Notes: a model not told the origin generated them from the sequence alone. Positions 15,797-24,648 are shown, counted from the stretch's first letter. The stretch: 36,332 nucleotides of DNA from Ornithinimicrobium murale (GCF_003352835.1 NZ_QLVD01000032.1:155886-192217); one strand, 5' to 3'. Translations and numbers: made by a program.

Positions 15797-16965
15797 GCCG
15801 TTGCCCCCTGCGCCTCGAGCCACAGGCCGAGCCGGTGGGCCGCCAGGTCCGGGTCCGGGAACAACCGGGCCTCGTTGGCCAGCGCGAACACCTCCGCCAG
15901 ATGGGGCACCGAGCGTGCCGACTGCAGACCGCCGACCATCGTGAACCCCGGCTGATGGCCGCAGAGCCAGGACAGGAAGGCGATCCCCGTCTTGTAGAAC
16001 CAGGTCGGTGGGGCGAAGACCAGCCGTGAGAGGGGCAGGGTGGGCGCCATCTCCTGCCCGTATGCCGCGAGGTCGCCGGCGTCGAGCGCGGCCAGGGCGG
16101 CGGAGGCTGCGGGAGCGATGGCGGCGAAGGCCCCGAGCAGCGCATCGCTGTGCCGGGTCCCGTCACCGCGGATCAGCTCCGGGTAGTTGTAGTCGTCCCC
16201 GGTGTAGAGGCGCACCCCCGCGGGGAGCGCGGCACGCAGCCCCACCTCGTGCTCGGCGGACAGCAGGGACACCTTGACACCGTCCACCCGGTCCGCGTGC
16301 CGATGGACCAGCTCCAGGAACGTGGCCGTCGCGGTGTCGATGTCGTCCGAGCCCCAGTAGCCCTGCAGTTGCGGGTCGAACATCGGCCCCAGCCAGTGCA
16401 GGATGACCGGCGCGCTGACCTGGCGCAGGATCTCGTCGTAGACCGTGAGATAGTCCTCGGCGCTGCGCGCCAGGGCGGCCAGGTGCCGGCTCGCCATGAC
16501 GATGACCTGGGAGCCGGCCCCCTCGACGAAGGCGACCTGCTCGGCATACGCCCGGGTCACCGCCGCCAGGTCGGCGCACTCCGCGACGTGGTCGGTGCCC
16601 GCCCCGGAGGCGATGCGCGCCCCGGCGGCCCTGGCCTGTGTGGCGCTGCGGCTGATCAGCTCCTGGACCGCCGGCCAGTCCAGCCCCATGTTGCGCTGGG
16701 CGGTGTCCATCGCCTCGGCGACGCCGAGCCCGTGGTCGAACAGGTGCTGGCGGAAGGCGAGCGTGGAGTCCCAGTCGATCGCCGCCGGCTGCCCGGGGCC
16801 GTTCTCCCGCAACGGGTCTGCCACCACGTGGGCGGCCGCGAAGGCCACCCGGCTGGTGAACCCCTGCGGGTGCTGCGCCCACGCGCGGGCGGGCTGGAGC
16901 TGGACGTCGCGCAGGCCACCGTCGGCCGTGGGGATCCGGATCGTCCCGCTGCTCAGCCGGCTCAC
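15793..16965 (-). CDS. DUF993 family, dihydrodipicolinate-synthase-like protein
   Basis: 390 residues resembling the DUF993 family, distant relatives of the DHDPS/NAL class I aldolases. Visible stretches include FTSRVAFAAAHVVADPL, IDWDSTLAFRQHLFDHGLGVAEAMDTAQRN, a YLTVYDEILRQVSAPVILHW barrel strand, VDGVKVSLLSAEHE, where the Lys of VKVS may be the Schiff-base residue, and VRLYTGDDYNYPELI. The reaction is not known; an aldol cleavage or dehydration of a sugar-acid-like intermediate is a reasonable guess. GTG 16965 overlaps the preceding stop as GTGA, and its own TGA overlaps the next start as ATGA. It lies between a Gfo/Idh dehydrogenase and an isomerase, a grouping familiar from inositol and sugar catabolic clusters. 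Confidence 0.78.
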   Translation of the reverse strand: MSRLSSGTIRIPTADGGLRDVQLQPARAWAQHPQGFTSRVAFAAAHVVADPLRENGPGQPAAIDWDSTLAFRQHLFDHGLGVAEAMDTAQRNMGLDWPAVQELISRSATQARAAGARIASGAGTDHVAECADLAAVTRAYAEQVAFVEGAGSQVIVMASRHLAALARSAEDYLTVYDEILRQVSAPVILHWLGPMFDPQLQGYWGSDDIDTATATFLELVHRHADRVDGVKVSLLSAEHEVGLRAALPAGVRLYTGDDYNYPELIRGDGTRHSDALLGAFAAIAPAASAALAALDAGDLAAYGQEMAPTLPLSRLVFAPPTWFYKTGIAFLSWLCGHQPGFTMVGGLQSARSVPHLAEVFALANEARLFPDPDLAAHRLGLWLEAQGATA

Positions 16966-18113
16966 GGGATGACCTCCTTCATCGCGACGCGACGGCCCTC
17001 GTCGGAGGAGCGCAGGCCCGCCTCCACGAGCTGGAGGCCACGCACCCCCGACCGGAAGTCGTAGGGGTGCTGACGACCGTGGTGCAGGTCGATCAGGAAC
17101 TGCTCCCACTGCGCCCGGAAACCGTTGCCGAAGGACTCGGTGTCCGGCACCTCCGACCACTGGGACCGGAAGTCCTCGGTGGTGGGCACGTCCGGGTCCC
17201 ACACGGGGCGGGGCGTGAGCACCCGCGGCTGGACGCGGCACCCGAACAGCCCGGCGACCGCGGACCCGTGCGTGCCGTCGACCTGGAACTCGACGAGCTC
17301 CTTGCGCTCGACCCGCACGGCCCAGGAGGAGTTCATCTGCGCGATGATGTCGCCCTCGAGCTCGAAGATGCCGTAGGCCGCGTCGTCGGCGGTCGCCGTG
17401 TAGGGCTGGCCGTTCTCGTCCCAGCGCTGCGGGATGTGGGTGACCGCCTTGGCGGTCACCGCCTCCACCGCCCCGAACAGGCCCTCCATGACGTAGTTCC
17501 AGTGGCAGAACATGTCCAGGACCATCCCGCCGCCGTCCTCGGTCCGGTAGTTCCAGCTGGGCCGCTGCGTGGGGATGCCGTCCCCCTCGAACACCCAGTA
17601 GCCGAACTCGCCGCGGACCGACAGGATGCGGCCGAAGAAGCCACTGTCGATGACCCGCTTCAGCTTGCGCAGGCCGGGGAGGTACAGCTTGTCGTGCACG
17701 ACACCCGTCGTGACTCCGGCCGCCTCGGCGGCGTCCGCCAGCTCGACCCCGTCCAGGACCGACTCCGCGATCGGCTTCTCGGTGTAGATGTGCTTGCCGG
17801 CCGCGATGGCCTCCAGGAGCGCGCTCTTGCGCGCCTGGGTGGTGGCGGCGTCGAAGTAGATCGGCGCGCTGTCGTCCGCCAGGGCGGCGGTCAGGTCAGT
17901 CGTCCACTCCGCGATGTCGTGCTGCTCCGCCAGTGCCGCGAGCTTGTCGGCGTTGCGCCCGAGCAGCACCGGCTCGACCTGGATCCGGTCGCCGTCGGGC
18001 AGCTCGATGCCCCCGTCGTCGCGGATCGCCAGGACGGAGCGGACCAGGTGCTGGCGGTAGCCCATCCGGCCGGTGACGCCGTTCATCAGGATGCGGACGG
18101 TGTGCGTGGTCAT
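16962..18113 (-). CDS. Gfo/Idh/MocA family NAD(P)-dependent oxidoreductase
   Basis: 383-residue cytoplasmic dehydrogenase. An N-terminal Rossmann fold has NGVTGRMGYR at 11-20 and the family's EKP motif (YTEKPIAES, 112-114). The C-terminal alpha/beta domain has DGGGMVLDMFCHWNYVMEGLFG in the catalytic region, with an Asp and His as in inositol dehydrogenase relatives, and a late QWEQFLIDLHHGR. Such enzymes oxidise inositols, sugars or sugar acids at a hydroxyl; this substrate is unknown. ATG 18113 overlaps the stop of the upstream ATPase gene as ATGA. It is the first metabolic gene after the transporter genes. Confidence 0.9.
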   Translation of the reverse strand: MTTHTVRILMNGVTGRMGYRQHLVRSVLAIRDDGGIELPDGDRIQVEPVLLGRNADKLAALAEQHDIAEWTTDLTAALADDSAPIYFDAATTQARKSALLEAIAAGKHIYTEKPIAESVLDGVELADAAEAAGVTTGVVHDKLYLPGLRKLKRVIDSGFFGRILSVRGEFGYWVFEGDGIPTQRPSWNYRTEDGGGMVLDMFCHWNYVMEGLFGAVEAVTAKAVTHIPQRWDENGQPYTATADDAAYGIFELEGDIIAQMNSSWAVRVERKELVEFQVDGTHGSAVAGLFGCRVQPRVLTPRPVWDPDVPTTEDFRSQWSEVPDTESFGNGFRAQWEQFLIDLHHGRQHPYDFRSGVRGLQLVEAGLRSSDEGRRVAMKEVIP

Positions 18114-18868
18114 GACGGGTGCCTTTCCGTGGCTTGGGTGCGTGGACGGCCACCGAGGTAGAGCTCGCCCAGCTTGGGGTCGTCGAGGAGTTCGCGGGCG
18201 GGGCCGCTGATGTGGACCCGCCCGAGGTCGAGCACGAGCCCGACGTCGGCGGACTCCAGGGCACGGCGGGCGTTCTGCTCCACCAGGAGCACAGCGGTGC
18301 CGGCATCGCGCATCCGGACCACCTGCTCGAAGATGACCGCGGTGGCTTTCGGATCCAGCCCCATGGACGGCTCGTCCAGGAGCACGACCTTGGGGTCGAC
18401 CATCAGGGAGCGGGCGAACTCCACCTGCTTCTGCTGGCCACCGGAGAGGGCGCCGGCCAGGGCGTCCCAGCGGTCGGCCACCAGGGGGAACAGGGACTTC
18501 ACGAAGTCCAGGCGCTCGGCGACGCGCTGGGTGTCGCGCACGGAGAAGGCGCCGAGGTTGACGTTCTCGCCGACCGTCATCTCCTTGAAGACGCTGTGCC
18601 CCTGGAGCACGTGCGAGAGTCCGGCCCGGAGCAGCTGCTGTGGCCCCTGCCCCGTGACATCCGCGCCGTCCACCAGGATGCGGCCGCTGCGCGGGACCAG
18701 CATGCCGCTGGCGACCTTGAGCACCGTTGACTTGCCAGCGCCGTTGGGGCCGACCAGACAGACGATCTGGGCCGGGGGGACCTGGACGGTGAGGCCGCGC
18801 AGGACCAGGGCCGCGCGACCGTAGCCGGCCTCGATGTCGGTGAGCTCGAGCAGGTGGTCAGACGCCAA
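18110..18868 (-). CDS. ABC transporter ATP-binding protein, LivF type
   Basis: 252-residue cytoplasmic ATPase of a branched-chain-amino-acid-type (HAAT) importer. Walker A is GPNGAGKST (about 40-48), the Q-loop region is SHVLQGHSVFKEMTVGENV, the signature is LSGGQQKQVEFARSLM, Walker B is VVLLDEPSMGLDP, and the switch is VLLVEQN, all typical of LivF. The start is TTG 18868, overlapping the end of the LivG-type gene by 11 bases; the next in-frame starts would truncate the N-terminal strand. Confidence 0.93.
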   Translation of the reverse strand: MASDHLLELTDIEAGYGRAALVLRGLTVQVPPAQIVCLVGPNGAGKSTVLKVASGMLVPRSGRILVDGADVTGQGPQQLLRAGLSHVLQGHSVFKEMTVGENVNLGAFSVRDTQRVAERLDFVKSLFPLVADRWDALAGALSGGQQKQVEFARSLMVDPKVVLLDEPSMGLDPKATAVIFEQVVRMRDAGTAVLLVEQNARRALESADVGLVLDLGRVHISGPARELLDDPKLGELYLGGRPRTQATERHPS

Positions 18869-19610
18869 GGTAGGCCTCCAGGACGGCGGGGTCGCTCTGG
18901 ACCGTGGACGGGGGACCTGCGGCGATCTGTGCGCCGCGGTCGAAGACGATGACGTGGTCGCTCAGCCGCATGACCAGCTCCATGTTGTGCTCGACCACGA
19001 TGAAGGTGCGGCCCTCGGCGTTGAGCTCCACGATGAGCGTGCTGATCCGCTCGATCAGCGCGGGGTTCACGCCACCGGCGGGCTCGTCGAGCATGATCGT
19101 CTCGGGGTCGGTCATCAGCACCCCCGCGAGCTCGAGCAGCTTCTGCTGCCCGTAGGAGATGTCCGCGGCCTGGGCGTTCTCCAGGTGGTCGATGCCGACG
19201 CGGGCCAGCAGTGCCCGGGCCTTCTCCACGTCGCTGCGGCGCCGTCCCGAGCCCATGAGCGTCGCCAGACCGGTCGGTCGGACGCCGGCGAGCACGTTGT
19301 CCAGCACGGTCATCCGGGGGAAGATCCGGCACACCTGGAAGCTGCGGCCGATGCCGGCGTGGGCGACGCGGTGCGGTGCCTTCCCGGTGATGTCCTTGCC
19401 GCGGTAGGAGACCGTGCCAGCATCGGCGCGGATCATGCCGGTGACGCAGTTGAAGAAGGTCGTCTTCCCGGAGCCGTTGGGACCGATCAGGGCGTTGATC
19501 CGGCCGTGGTGGAAGTCCACCGAGGCTCCGACGACGGCCCGCACGCCACCGAAGGACTTCGACAGGTCTCGGACGGACAGCCCGATCTCGTGCTGCGGGT
19601 CGGTGCTCAC
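18858..19610 (-). CDS. ABC transporter ATP-binding protein, LivG type
   Basis: 250 residues. Walker A is GPNGSGKTT (about 43-51); the LivG-type IGRSFQVCRIFPRMTVLDNVLAG follows. The signature is the variant ISYGQQKLLELAG usual for LivG, Walker B is IMLDEPAGGVNP and the switch is FIVVEHNMELVM. It pairs with the LivF-type subunit to energise the two permeases. GTG 19610 overlaps the permease stop as GTGA. Confidence 0.93.
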   Translation of the reverse strand: MSTDPQHEIGLSVRDLSKSFGGVRAVVGASVDFHHGRINALIGPNGSGKTTFFNCVTGMIRADAGTVSYRGKDITGKAPHRVAHAGIGRSFQVCRIFPRMTVLDNVLAGVRPTGLATLMGSGRRRSDVEKARALLARVGIDHLENAQAADISYGQQKLLELAGVLMTDPETIMLDEPAGGVNPALIERISTLIVELNAEGRTFIVVEHNMELVMRLSDHVIVFDRGAQIAAGPPSTVQSDPAVLEAYLGV

Positions 19611-20752
19611 AGGTGCCTCCCGTTGTCATCCACCAGGACGGTCTCGGTCTCTTCCGGGTCCTGCGCTCGCGGCTCGGCCGCGGCGTTCTTGTTGGCCAGG
19701 TCCTCCGCGGACTCCTCGCGGATGCTCGTGGCACTCGGCCGCAGCCGGTCGACCAGACGACCCAGTGAGGGCAGGATCCCCTCGGGCATGAACAGCACCA
19801 CCAACCCGAGCAGCAGCCCGAGTGCGACCAGGTGGAACTGGGTGTCGCCGTACTGCGCCTTGAAGAACTCGATCGCGTAGCCGACGATCGCCGCGCCGAG
19901 GGCCGGTCCGAGCAGGGACCGGATGCCTCCGAGCAGGGACATCAGCACCATGTAGGAACCGGTCAGGATCGAGAACTGGAAGATCGGGTCGAGGAAGCCG
20001 AACCACAACGCGTACAACCCGCCGGCCAGGGCCGTGAAGAAGGCAGAGATCACGTAGACGGACAACTTGTAGTTGAACGTGGGGATCCCCAGGCTCTGCG
20101 CCTTGTCCTCGTCCTCGCGGATGGCCTTCAGGCCAGCGCCGAAGCGCGACCGGTCGATGGCCCACCAGACGACCAACATGATCACCAGCAGGGCCACATG
20201 GAGGTAGTAGAACCGCTCGTGCTGTTCGGGACGCAGCACCTCTGGGCCGAAGGGCCGGGGCACCCGCAACCCGTTGGAGCCGCCCGTGACATCCGACCAG
20301 CTCTGGAACACCAGCAGCATGATGAGCACCAGGGCCAGCGACATGATGACGAACGACGCGCCGCGCACCCGCAGGGAGGCGAAACCGATCGGCACGGACA
20401 GGGCGGCCACGATCAGGCCGGCCAGCACCAGGGCGACCCACGGCGGGACGTCGGCGCGCAGGATCAGCAGCCCCACGGCATACCCACCCAGACCTGTGAA
20501 GGCGGCGTGCCCGAGGGAGATGTAGCCGGTGAAGCCACCCACGAAGTTCCAGCCGGTGGCCATGCAGGCGTAGCTGAGGATGACCACGCCGACCGAGAGG
20601 ATGAACGGCCCGGGGCCGGTCAGCGGGAAGACTAGGACACCGACCGCAGCCGCGATGACCGCGAGGATCTGCACGCCGCGGATCACCCGCACGACGGGCG
20701 AGTCACCCCGGTCGGTGGATCGGGTGGACGTGGTGTCAGAAGCGTTGCGCAA
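19607..20752 (-). CDS. ABC transporter permease, LivM type
   Basis: 381-residue integral membrane permease with about ten hydrophobic helices between residues 25 and 330. Hallmarks of LivM are NFVGGFTGYISLGHAAFTGLGGYA in helices 3-4, RVRGASFVIMSLAL, and the cytoplasmic EAA-like loop GAGLKAIREDEDKAQSLGI contacting the ATPase. An unusually long acidic C-terminal tail (about 340-381) follows. The start is TTG 20752, overlapping the LivH-type gene by 17 bases. Confidence 0.92.
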   Translation of the reverse strand: MRNASDTTSTRSTDRGDSPVVRVIRGVQILAVIAAAVGVLVFPLTGPGPFILSVGVVILSYACMATGWNFVGGFTGYISLGHAAFTGLGGYAVGLLILRADVPPWVALVLAGLIVAALSVPIGFASLRVRGASFVIMSLALVLIMLLVFQSWSDVTGGSNGLRVPRPFGPEVLRPEQHERFYYLHVALLVIMLVVWWAIDRSRFGAGLKAIREDEDKAQSLGIPTFNYKLSVYVISAFFTALAGGLYALWFGFLDPIFQFSILTGSYMVLMSLLGGIRSLLGPALGAAIVGYAIEFFKAQYGDTQFHLVALGLLLGLVVLFMPEGILPSLGRLVDRLRPSATSIREESAEDLANKNAAAEPRAQDPEETETVLVDDNGRHL

Positions 20753-21614
20753 GGCGACCTCCGAAGAATCCGTGCGGTCGGAAGACCAGCGTCGCGAACA
20801 GCACGATGTAGAAGATGGTCTGCGCCCAGGTGGTGCCCATCGGGATCTGGAGCAGGGACTGGCTGACGCCGAGCACCATCGCGGCCGCGGCGGCCCCCGG
20901 CACGCTGCCGAGCCCGCCGACGACGATGATCGCCATCAGGGGACCGATCCAGTGCCAGTGCAGGGAGGGGTAGATGGTGGCGTCGAGGGCCAGGGCCGTG
21001 CCACCGACCGCAGCCGTAGCCAGGCCGACACCGAAGCCGTAGCCGGCCACCTTCTTGGTGTCGATGCCGACGAGGGCAGCGGCCTCGCTGTTCTGGATCG
21101 TGGCCCGCAGCGACTGGCCGAAGCGGGTCGCCTTGAGCACGAGGTAGAGGGCGGCCAGGGCCACGGCGGCGAGCGCAAAGGCGATGAGCTTGACGACCGC
21201 GATGCGGGCACCGAAGATCTCGAAGCTGGCGCCGGAGTAGGGCAGCTGGATGCGGCGCTGGGTGCCGGAGAAGACGAACCCCAGCATCCCCTCGATCATC
21301 AGGGCGATCGCGAAGGTCAGCAGCACCGACATCATGGTCAGCGTGGCCGGCTTCAGGCGAGCGATCAGCACCCGCTGCACGAACACGCCGGTGACGAAGA
21401 ACAGCGGCACCGTGAAGAGTAGCGACAGCAGGGGGTCCAGTCCGGTCGTGGACGTGAACCACCAGGCGAGGTAGGCCGCGAGGATCAGGAACGCCGAGTG
21501 GGCGATCATGACGACCCGCATCACCCCGAAGTAGAGCGTCAGGCCGGCAGCCAGGAGGGCATAGAGTCCGCCGAGCAGGATGCCCAGCACCAGACTCTGG
21601 ACAACGAGATCCAT
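20736..21614 (-). CDS. ABC transporter permease, LivH type
   Basis: 292-residue integral membrane permease with about eight helices. LivH marks are LVLGILLGGLYALLAAGLTL at the start, GVMRVVMIAHSAFLILAAYLAWW, and the ATPase-contacting loop RFGQSLRATIQNSEAAALVGID. I place the start at ATG 21614, whose A is the last base of the upstream lipoprotein's TGA (TGATG overlap). The longer frame upstream is antisense-type shadow within the lipoprotein gene. Confidence 0.93.
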   Translation of the reverse strand: MDLVVQSLVLGILLGGLYALLAAGLTLYFGVMRVVMIAHSAFLILAAYLAWWFTSTTGLDPLLSLLFTVPLFFVTGVFVQRVLIARLKPATLTMMSVLLTFAIALMIEGMLGFVFSGTQRRIQLPYSGASFEIFGARIAVVKLIAFALAAVALAALYLVLKATRFGQSLRATIQNSEAAALVGIDTKKVAGYGFGVGLATAAVGGTALALDATIYPSLHWHWIGPLMAIIVVGGLGSVPGAAAAAMVLGVSQSLLQIPMGTTWAQTIFYIVLFATLVFRPHGFFGGRLAQRF

Positions 21615-22891
21615 CACCACTCCGGCTTCGGGTAGATGAACTCGGCCTCCTTGGCGTCGTCGGGCAGCACGATGGTGATCTCCCCGTCGACGTACTGCTG
21701 GACCAGGTGCGCACCCTGGGGGCGGCCCTCGGCGTCCCAGGTGAGCGGTCCGACCACGGTCTCCACCTCGTTGTTGCGCAGCCAGTCGATGAGCTGCCCC
21801 TGGCACTCCGGCGACGGGTCGGCGCAGCCGACACCCTCCACCGCGGCCGCAACGACCTGGCCGGTGGTCCACGCGTTGGCCTCGTCCTCGGTCGGCTCCG
21901 ACCCGTGCTCCTGGTTGAAGAACTCCACGAACTCGGCGTTGGTCGGGTAGGTCGACTCGGGGGTGTAGCCGGTCGGGGACAGGATGCCCTCGGTCTTGTC
22001 ACCGATCGCCGCGGCGAACTCCGGGTTGGTCGGGGCGGTGGAGAAGGCAGCCAGGTCCGGCTGGTAGCCGAGCTGCTGCAGCGCGATGATCAGGTTCACC
22101 GCGTCCTGGTACTGCGTGCCGCCCACGATGATGTCGGCGTCGCTGGCCTCGATCTTGGCGGCGATCGAGGAGAAGTCGGTGGTGTTCGGGGGGTAGACCT
22201 CATCGGCCACGGTCTCCACGCCCATGGCCTCGAGCTTCTCCTTGAGGCCGTAGGCCGTGCCCTGGGCGAACGGGTCGTCCATCGCCGCGTAGGCAGCGGT
22301 CTGGGGCCGCTCGCCCTCGGGCATCGCCTCGATGTGCTCGGCCAGGTAGTTGTAGTGGTCCTGGGCGACCGCGGGGGCGGCGTAGAAGAGGTTGGTGAAG
22401 CCCTGGTTGAAGACCTCTTCCGCGGCGCCGGCGGGCTCGACGAACAGGAAGCCGTAGTCCATCGCGACCTGCGCCGCGGGCACGACCAGACGGGTCGAGA
22501 ACGGCCCGAAGACCAGGTCGACGCCGTCCTGGTTGATCAGCTTCTCGTAGTCGCTGGCCACACGGTCCGCGTTGGACTGGTCGTCCAGGATGGTCAGCTC
22601 GACGTCGCGGCCCAGCAGCCCGCCGTTCTCATTGACGTAGGAGGCCCACGCCTCATAGCCGCGCTGGACACCCTTGCCGGGCTCGGAGAAGTCTCCGGTC
22701 AGGGGCAGGGAGATGCCGATCTGGATGGGATCCTCACCCTCGGCGCCATCGCTGCTGTCTGCGCCGGCGTCACCGTCTCCGGACTCCGACGGCTCGTCGA
22801 TCCCGCAACCAGCCAGGGCCAGGAGCCCACCGGCCGCCATGATGGCGATCCAGCCGCGGATGCTCCTGTTGGTGTGCGTCTTCACACTCAT
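21614..22891 (-). CDS. ABC transporter substrate-binding lipoprotein (Peripla_BP_6 type)
   Basis: 425 residues. The signal peptide ends in a lipobox LALAGC with Cys29 as the lipidated residue; an acidic Ser/Gly/Asp linker (30-55) leads into the binding protein. The fold is of the LivJ/urea/amide-binding class: IQIGISLPLTGDFSEPGKGVQRGYEAWASYVNENGG, VELTILDDQSNADR, and DGVDLVFGPFSTRLVVPAA. Ligands of this class include amino acids, urea, amides and aromatics, so the compound is not set by sequence. AAGGAGG lies eight bases before ATG 22891, the best Shine-Dalgarno in the window. It is the first gene of the operon controlled from 22909-22968. Confidence 0.93.
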   Translation of the reverse strand: MSVKTHTNRSIRGWIAIMAAGGLLALAGCGIDEPSESGDGDAGADSSDGAEGEDPIQIGISLPLTGDFSEPGKGVQRGYEAWASYVNENGGLLGRDVELTILDDQSNADRVASDYEKLINQDGVDLVFGPFSTRLVVPAAQVAMDYGFLFVEPAGAAEEVFNQGFTNLFYAAPAVAQDHYNYLAEHIEAMPEGERPQTAAYAAMDDPFAQGTAYGLKEKLEAMGVETVADEVYPPNTTDFSSIAAKIEASDADIIVGGTQYQDAVNLIIALQQLGYQPDLAAFSTAPTNPEFAAAIGDKTEGILSPTGYTPESTYPTNAEFVEFFNQEHGSEPTEDEANAWTTGQVVAAAVEGVGCADPSPECQGQLIDWLRNNEVETVVGPLTWDAEGRPQGAHLVQQYVDGEITIVLPDDAKEAEFIYPKPEW

Positions 22892-22908
22892 ACGTCGTTC
22901 CTCCTTGA

Positions 22909-22936
22909 ACGTAAGCGCTTACGTAACCGCTTACGT
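22909..22936. promoter_or_regulatory. Two overlapping LacI-family operators
   Basis: ACGTAAGCGCTTACGT at 22909-22924 is a perfect 16-base palindrome with the central CG typical of LacI-family sites. A second site, ACGTAACCGCTTACGT at 22921-22936, shares its first four bases with the first and is palindromic except at the centre. They lie between the lipoprotein gene and the divergent LacI-type regulator. A minus-strand promoter TTGCCC (22968-22963), 18 bases, TACAGT (22944-22939) would start transcription inside the second site, so binding should repress. Confidence 0.85.
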
Positions 22937-23024
22937 TGACTGTAGGCCATGCCCTACGATCTGGGCAAGAGATCGGACGAAGAAACCTTGTTCGAGGTGG
23001 CGTCGAGGAGATGGAGGAGGGCGG

Positions 23025-24095
23025 ATGGCCGGTGGGGAACCGCAGGCGCGCACTGCTGGTCGGCGACCCCGTCTGACCGATGTTGCGCAGGAGGCAGGAG
23101 TCTCGATCGCGACCGCCTCACGCGCGCTCTCCGGCGCACCCGGTGTCAGCGAGTCGATGGCCGAACGCGTGCGCGAGGTCGCAGCGAGCGTTGGTTATGT
23201 CGCGAACCTGCATGCCCGAACCCTGGCCGGCGGCCCGACGTCCGTGGTCGGCCTCGTGGTCCACGAGATCGGCGACCCGTACTTTGCCGAGATCGCCAGT
23301 GGGGTGCTCGGGGTCGCGGCAGTGGAGGGGTTGACCGTGCAGATCTGTCACAGCGGGCGGGACCCGGAGGCCGAGCTCACCCAGATCCGCACCCTGATCG
23401 CCAACGGGGTAGGCGCGATCATCGTGGCCGGGTCGGGCTTCGTGGACAGTGCGGTCCGGGCCAAGGTCACCGGCACTCTGCGCTCCTACCTGGCCGACGG
23501 TGGCCGTGTGGCCGTGATCGGGCGCCACCATCTCGCGGTCGACACGGTGCAGCCCGACAACGATGCCGGCGGCCACGCGATCGTCGAGCACGTGGTTGGT
23601 CTGGGGCACCGTCGCATCGGGATCATCACCGGCTCCCGCACGCTCACCACCATCCATGACCGACTCGGTGGCATGGGCCGTGCCCTGCAGTCCGTCGGAT
23701 TGGATCTGGCGAGCACGCCGATCGTGGAGGGAGTGTTCACTCGGGAAGGGGGCAAGGTGGCCGCGGCCGAGCTGCTGCGCCGCGCGCCCGACCTGACCGC
23801 GATCGTCGCGCTGAACGATGACATGGCCATCGGAGCGCTGTCGGTCCTACGCGACCGCGGGATCAGGGTTCCCGAGCAGATCTCGGTGACCGGCTTCGAT
23901 GATGTCGCCGTGGCACAGGACCTGGCGCCGAGCCTCACCACGGTGCGCCTGCCCATGGGAGACATGGGTCGGCAGGCGCTCCAGCTCGCGCTGTCCCCAC
24001 CGGCCAAGCGGCCGAGGCGGCGCAGGGCGCGCGCCGAGCTCATCGCGCGCGACTCCACCGCGCCCCCGATGCGTTCGGGCAGGTCAGCCGACTAG
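23025..24095 (+). CDS. LacI-family transcriptional regulator
   Basis: 356 residues. The N-terminal helix-turn-helix and hinge are RLTDVAQEAGVSIATASRALSGAPGVSESMAERVREVAASVGY (about 15-58) followed by ANLHARTLAGGPTSVVGLVV. A periplasmic-binding-protein-like effector domain covers about 65-335, with GHRRIGIITGS, ALNDDMAIGAL and the dimer-region ISVTGFDDVAVAQDLAPSLTTVR. A basic C-terminal tail (PPAKRPRRRRARAE) is extra. ATG 23025 is preceded by GGAGGAGGG. Divergent from the operon and next to paired operators, it most likely represses the operon and itself until a sugar-like inducer binds. Confidence 0.93.
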   Translation: MAGGEPQARTAGRRPRLTDVAQEAGVSIATASRALSGAPGVSESMAERVREVAASVGYVANLHARTLAGGPTSVVGLVVHEIGDPYFAEIASGVLGVAAVEGLTVQICHSGRDPEAELTQIRTLIANGVGAIIVAGSGFVDSAVRAKVTGTLRSYLADGGRVAVIGRHHLAVDTVQPDNDAGGHAIVEHVVGLGHRRIGIITGSRTLTTIHDRLGGMGRALQSVGLDLASTPIVEGVFTREGGKVAAAELLRRAPDLTAIVALNDDMAIGALSVLRDRGIRVPEQISVTGFDDVAVAQDLAPSLTTVRLPMGDMGRQALQLALSPPAKRPRRRRARAELIARDSTAPPMRSGRSAD

Positions 24096-24117
24096 ACTGA
24101 CAGCAGGGAGGTGCCCG

Positions 24118-24627
24118 ATGGAGTGGCTCAAGGAGACACAGTGGCTCTGGTGGGTGGCCGGGGCCCTCGTGCTGGGGTTGATCGAGATCACCTCGCTCGA
24201 CCTCGTCTTCTTCATGCTCGCGGTGGCGGCTATCGCTGCCGCTGCCGCCGCCGGGTTGGACCAGAGCATCACAGTGCAGGTGCTGACCTTCGTGGCCGTG
24301 GCCGCTCTGCTGCTCGCCGTGCTGCGCCCTCTCGCCCTGCGCAAGATCAAGCCGGAGGGCCTGGCTGAGCGCACCAACGCCGACGCCCTGGTCGGCCGCA
24401 CGGCCGTCGTGCTGCAGGAGGTCACCGACCGCACTGGTCTGGTGAAGCTCTCCGGTGAGGAGTGGACGGCGCGCACTGCGCCGGGCTCCGTCCTGCCGGT
24501 CGACCAGACCGTGCACGTCCAGCGGATCGAGGGGGCCACCGCTGTGGTGACGTCCCTGCCGACCGGCGACACGGCATACGACCCGGCGCAGCCGGAGCGT
24601 CCCACCCCAGACCCCGACACCAGATAG
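24118..24627 (+). CDS. NfeD family membrane protein
   Basis: 169 residues. Two or three helices (WLWWVAGALVLGLIEI, LVFFMLAVAAIAAAAAAGL, VLTFVAVAALLLAVL) fill about 8-80 and a soluble OB-fold NfeD domain covers 95-150 (ALVGRTAVVLQEV, GLVKLSGEEWTARTA, VHVQRIEGATAVV). NfeD proteins work with SPFH/stomatin-type proteins in membrane microdomains, and such a gene follows after 21 bases. Start ATG 24118 has GGGAGG upstream. Confidence 0.93.
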   Translation: MEWLKETQWLWWVAGALVLGLIEITSLDLVFFMLAVAAIAAAAAAGLDQSITVQVLTFVAVAALLLAVLRPLALRKIKPEGLAERTNADALVGRTAVVLQEVTDRTGLVKLSGEEWTARTAPGSVLPVDQTVHVQRIEGATAVVTSLPTGDTAYDPAQPERPTPDPDTR

Positions 24628-24648
24628 TTCCTGCCCCAGGAGGCCACC

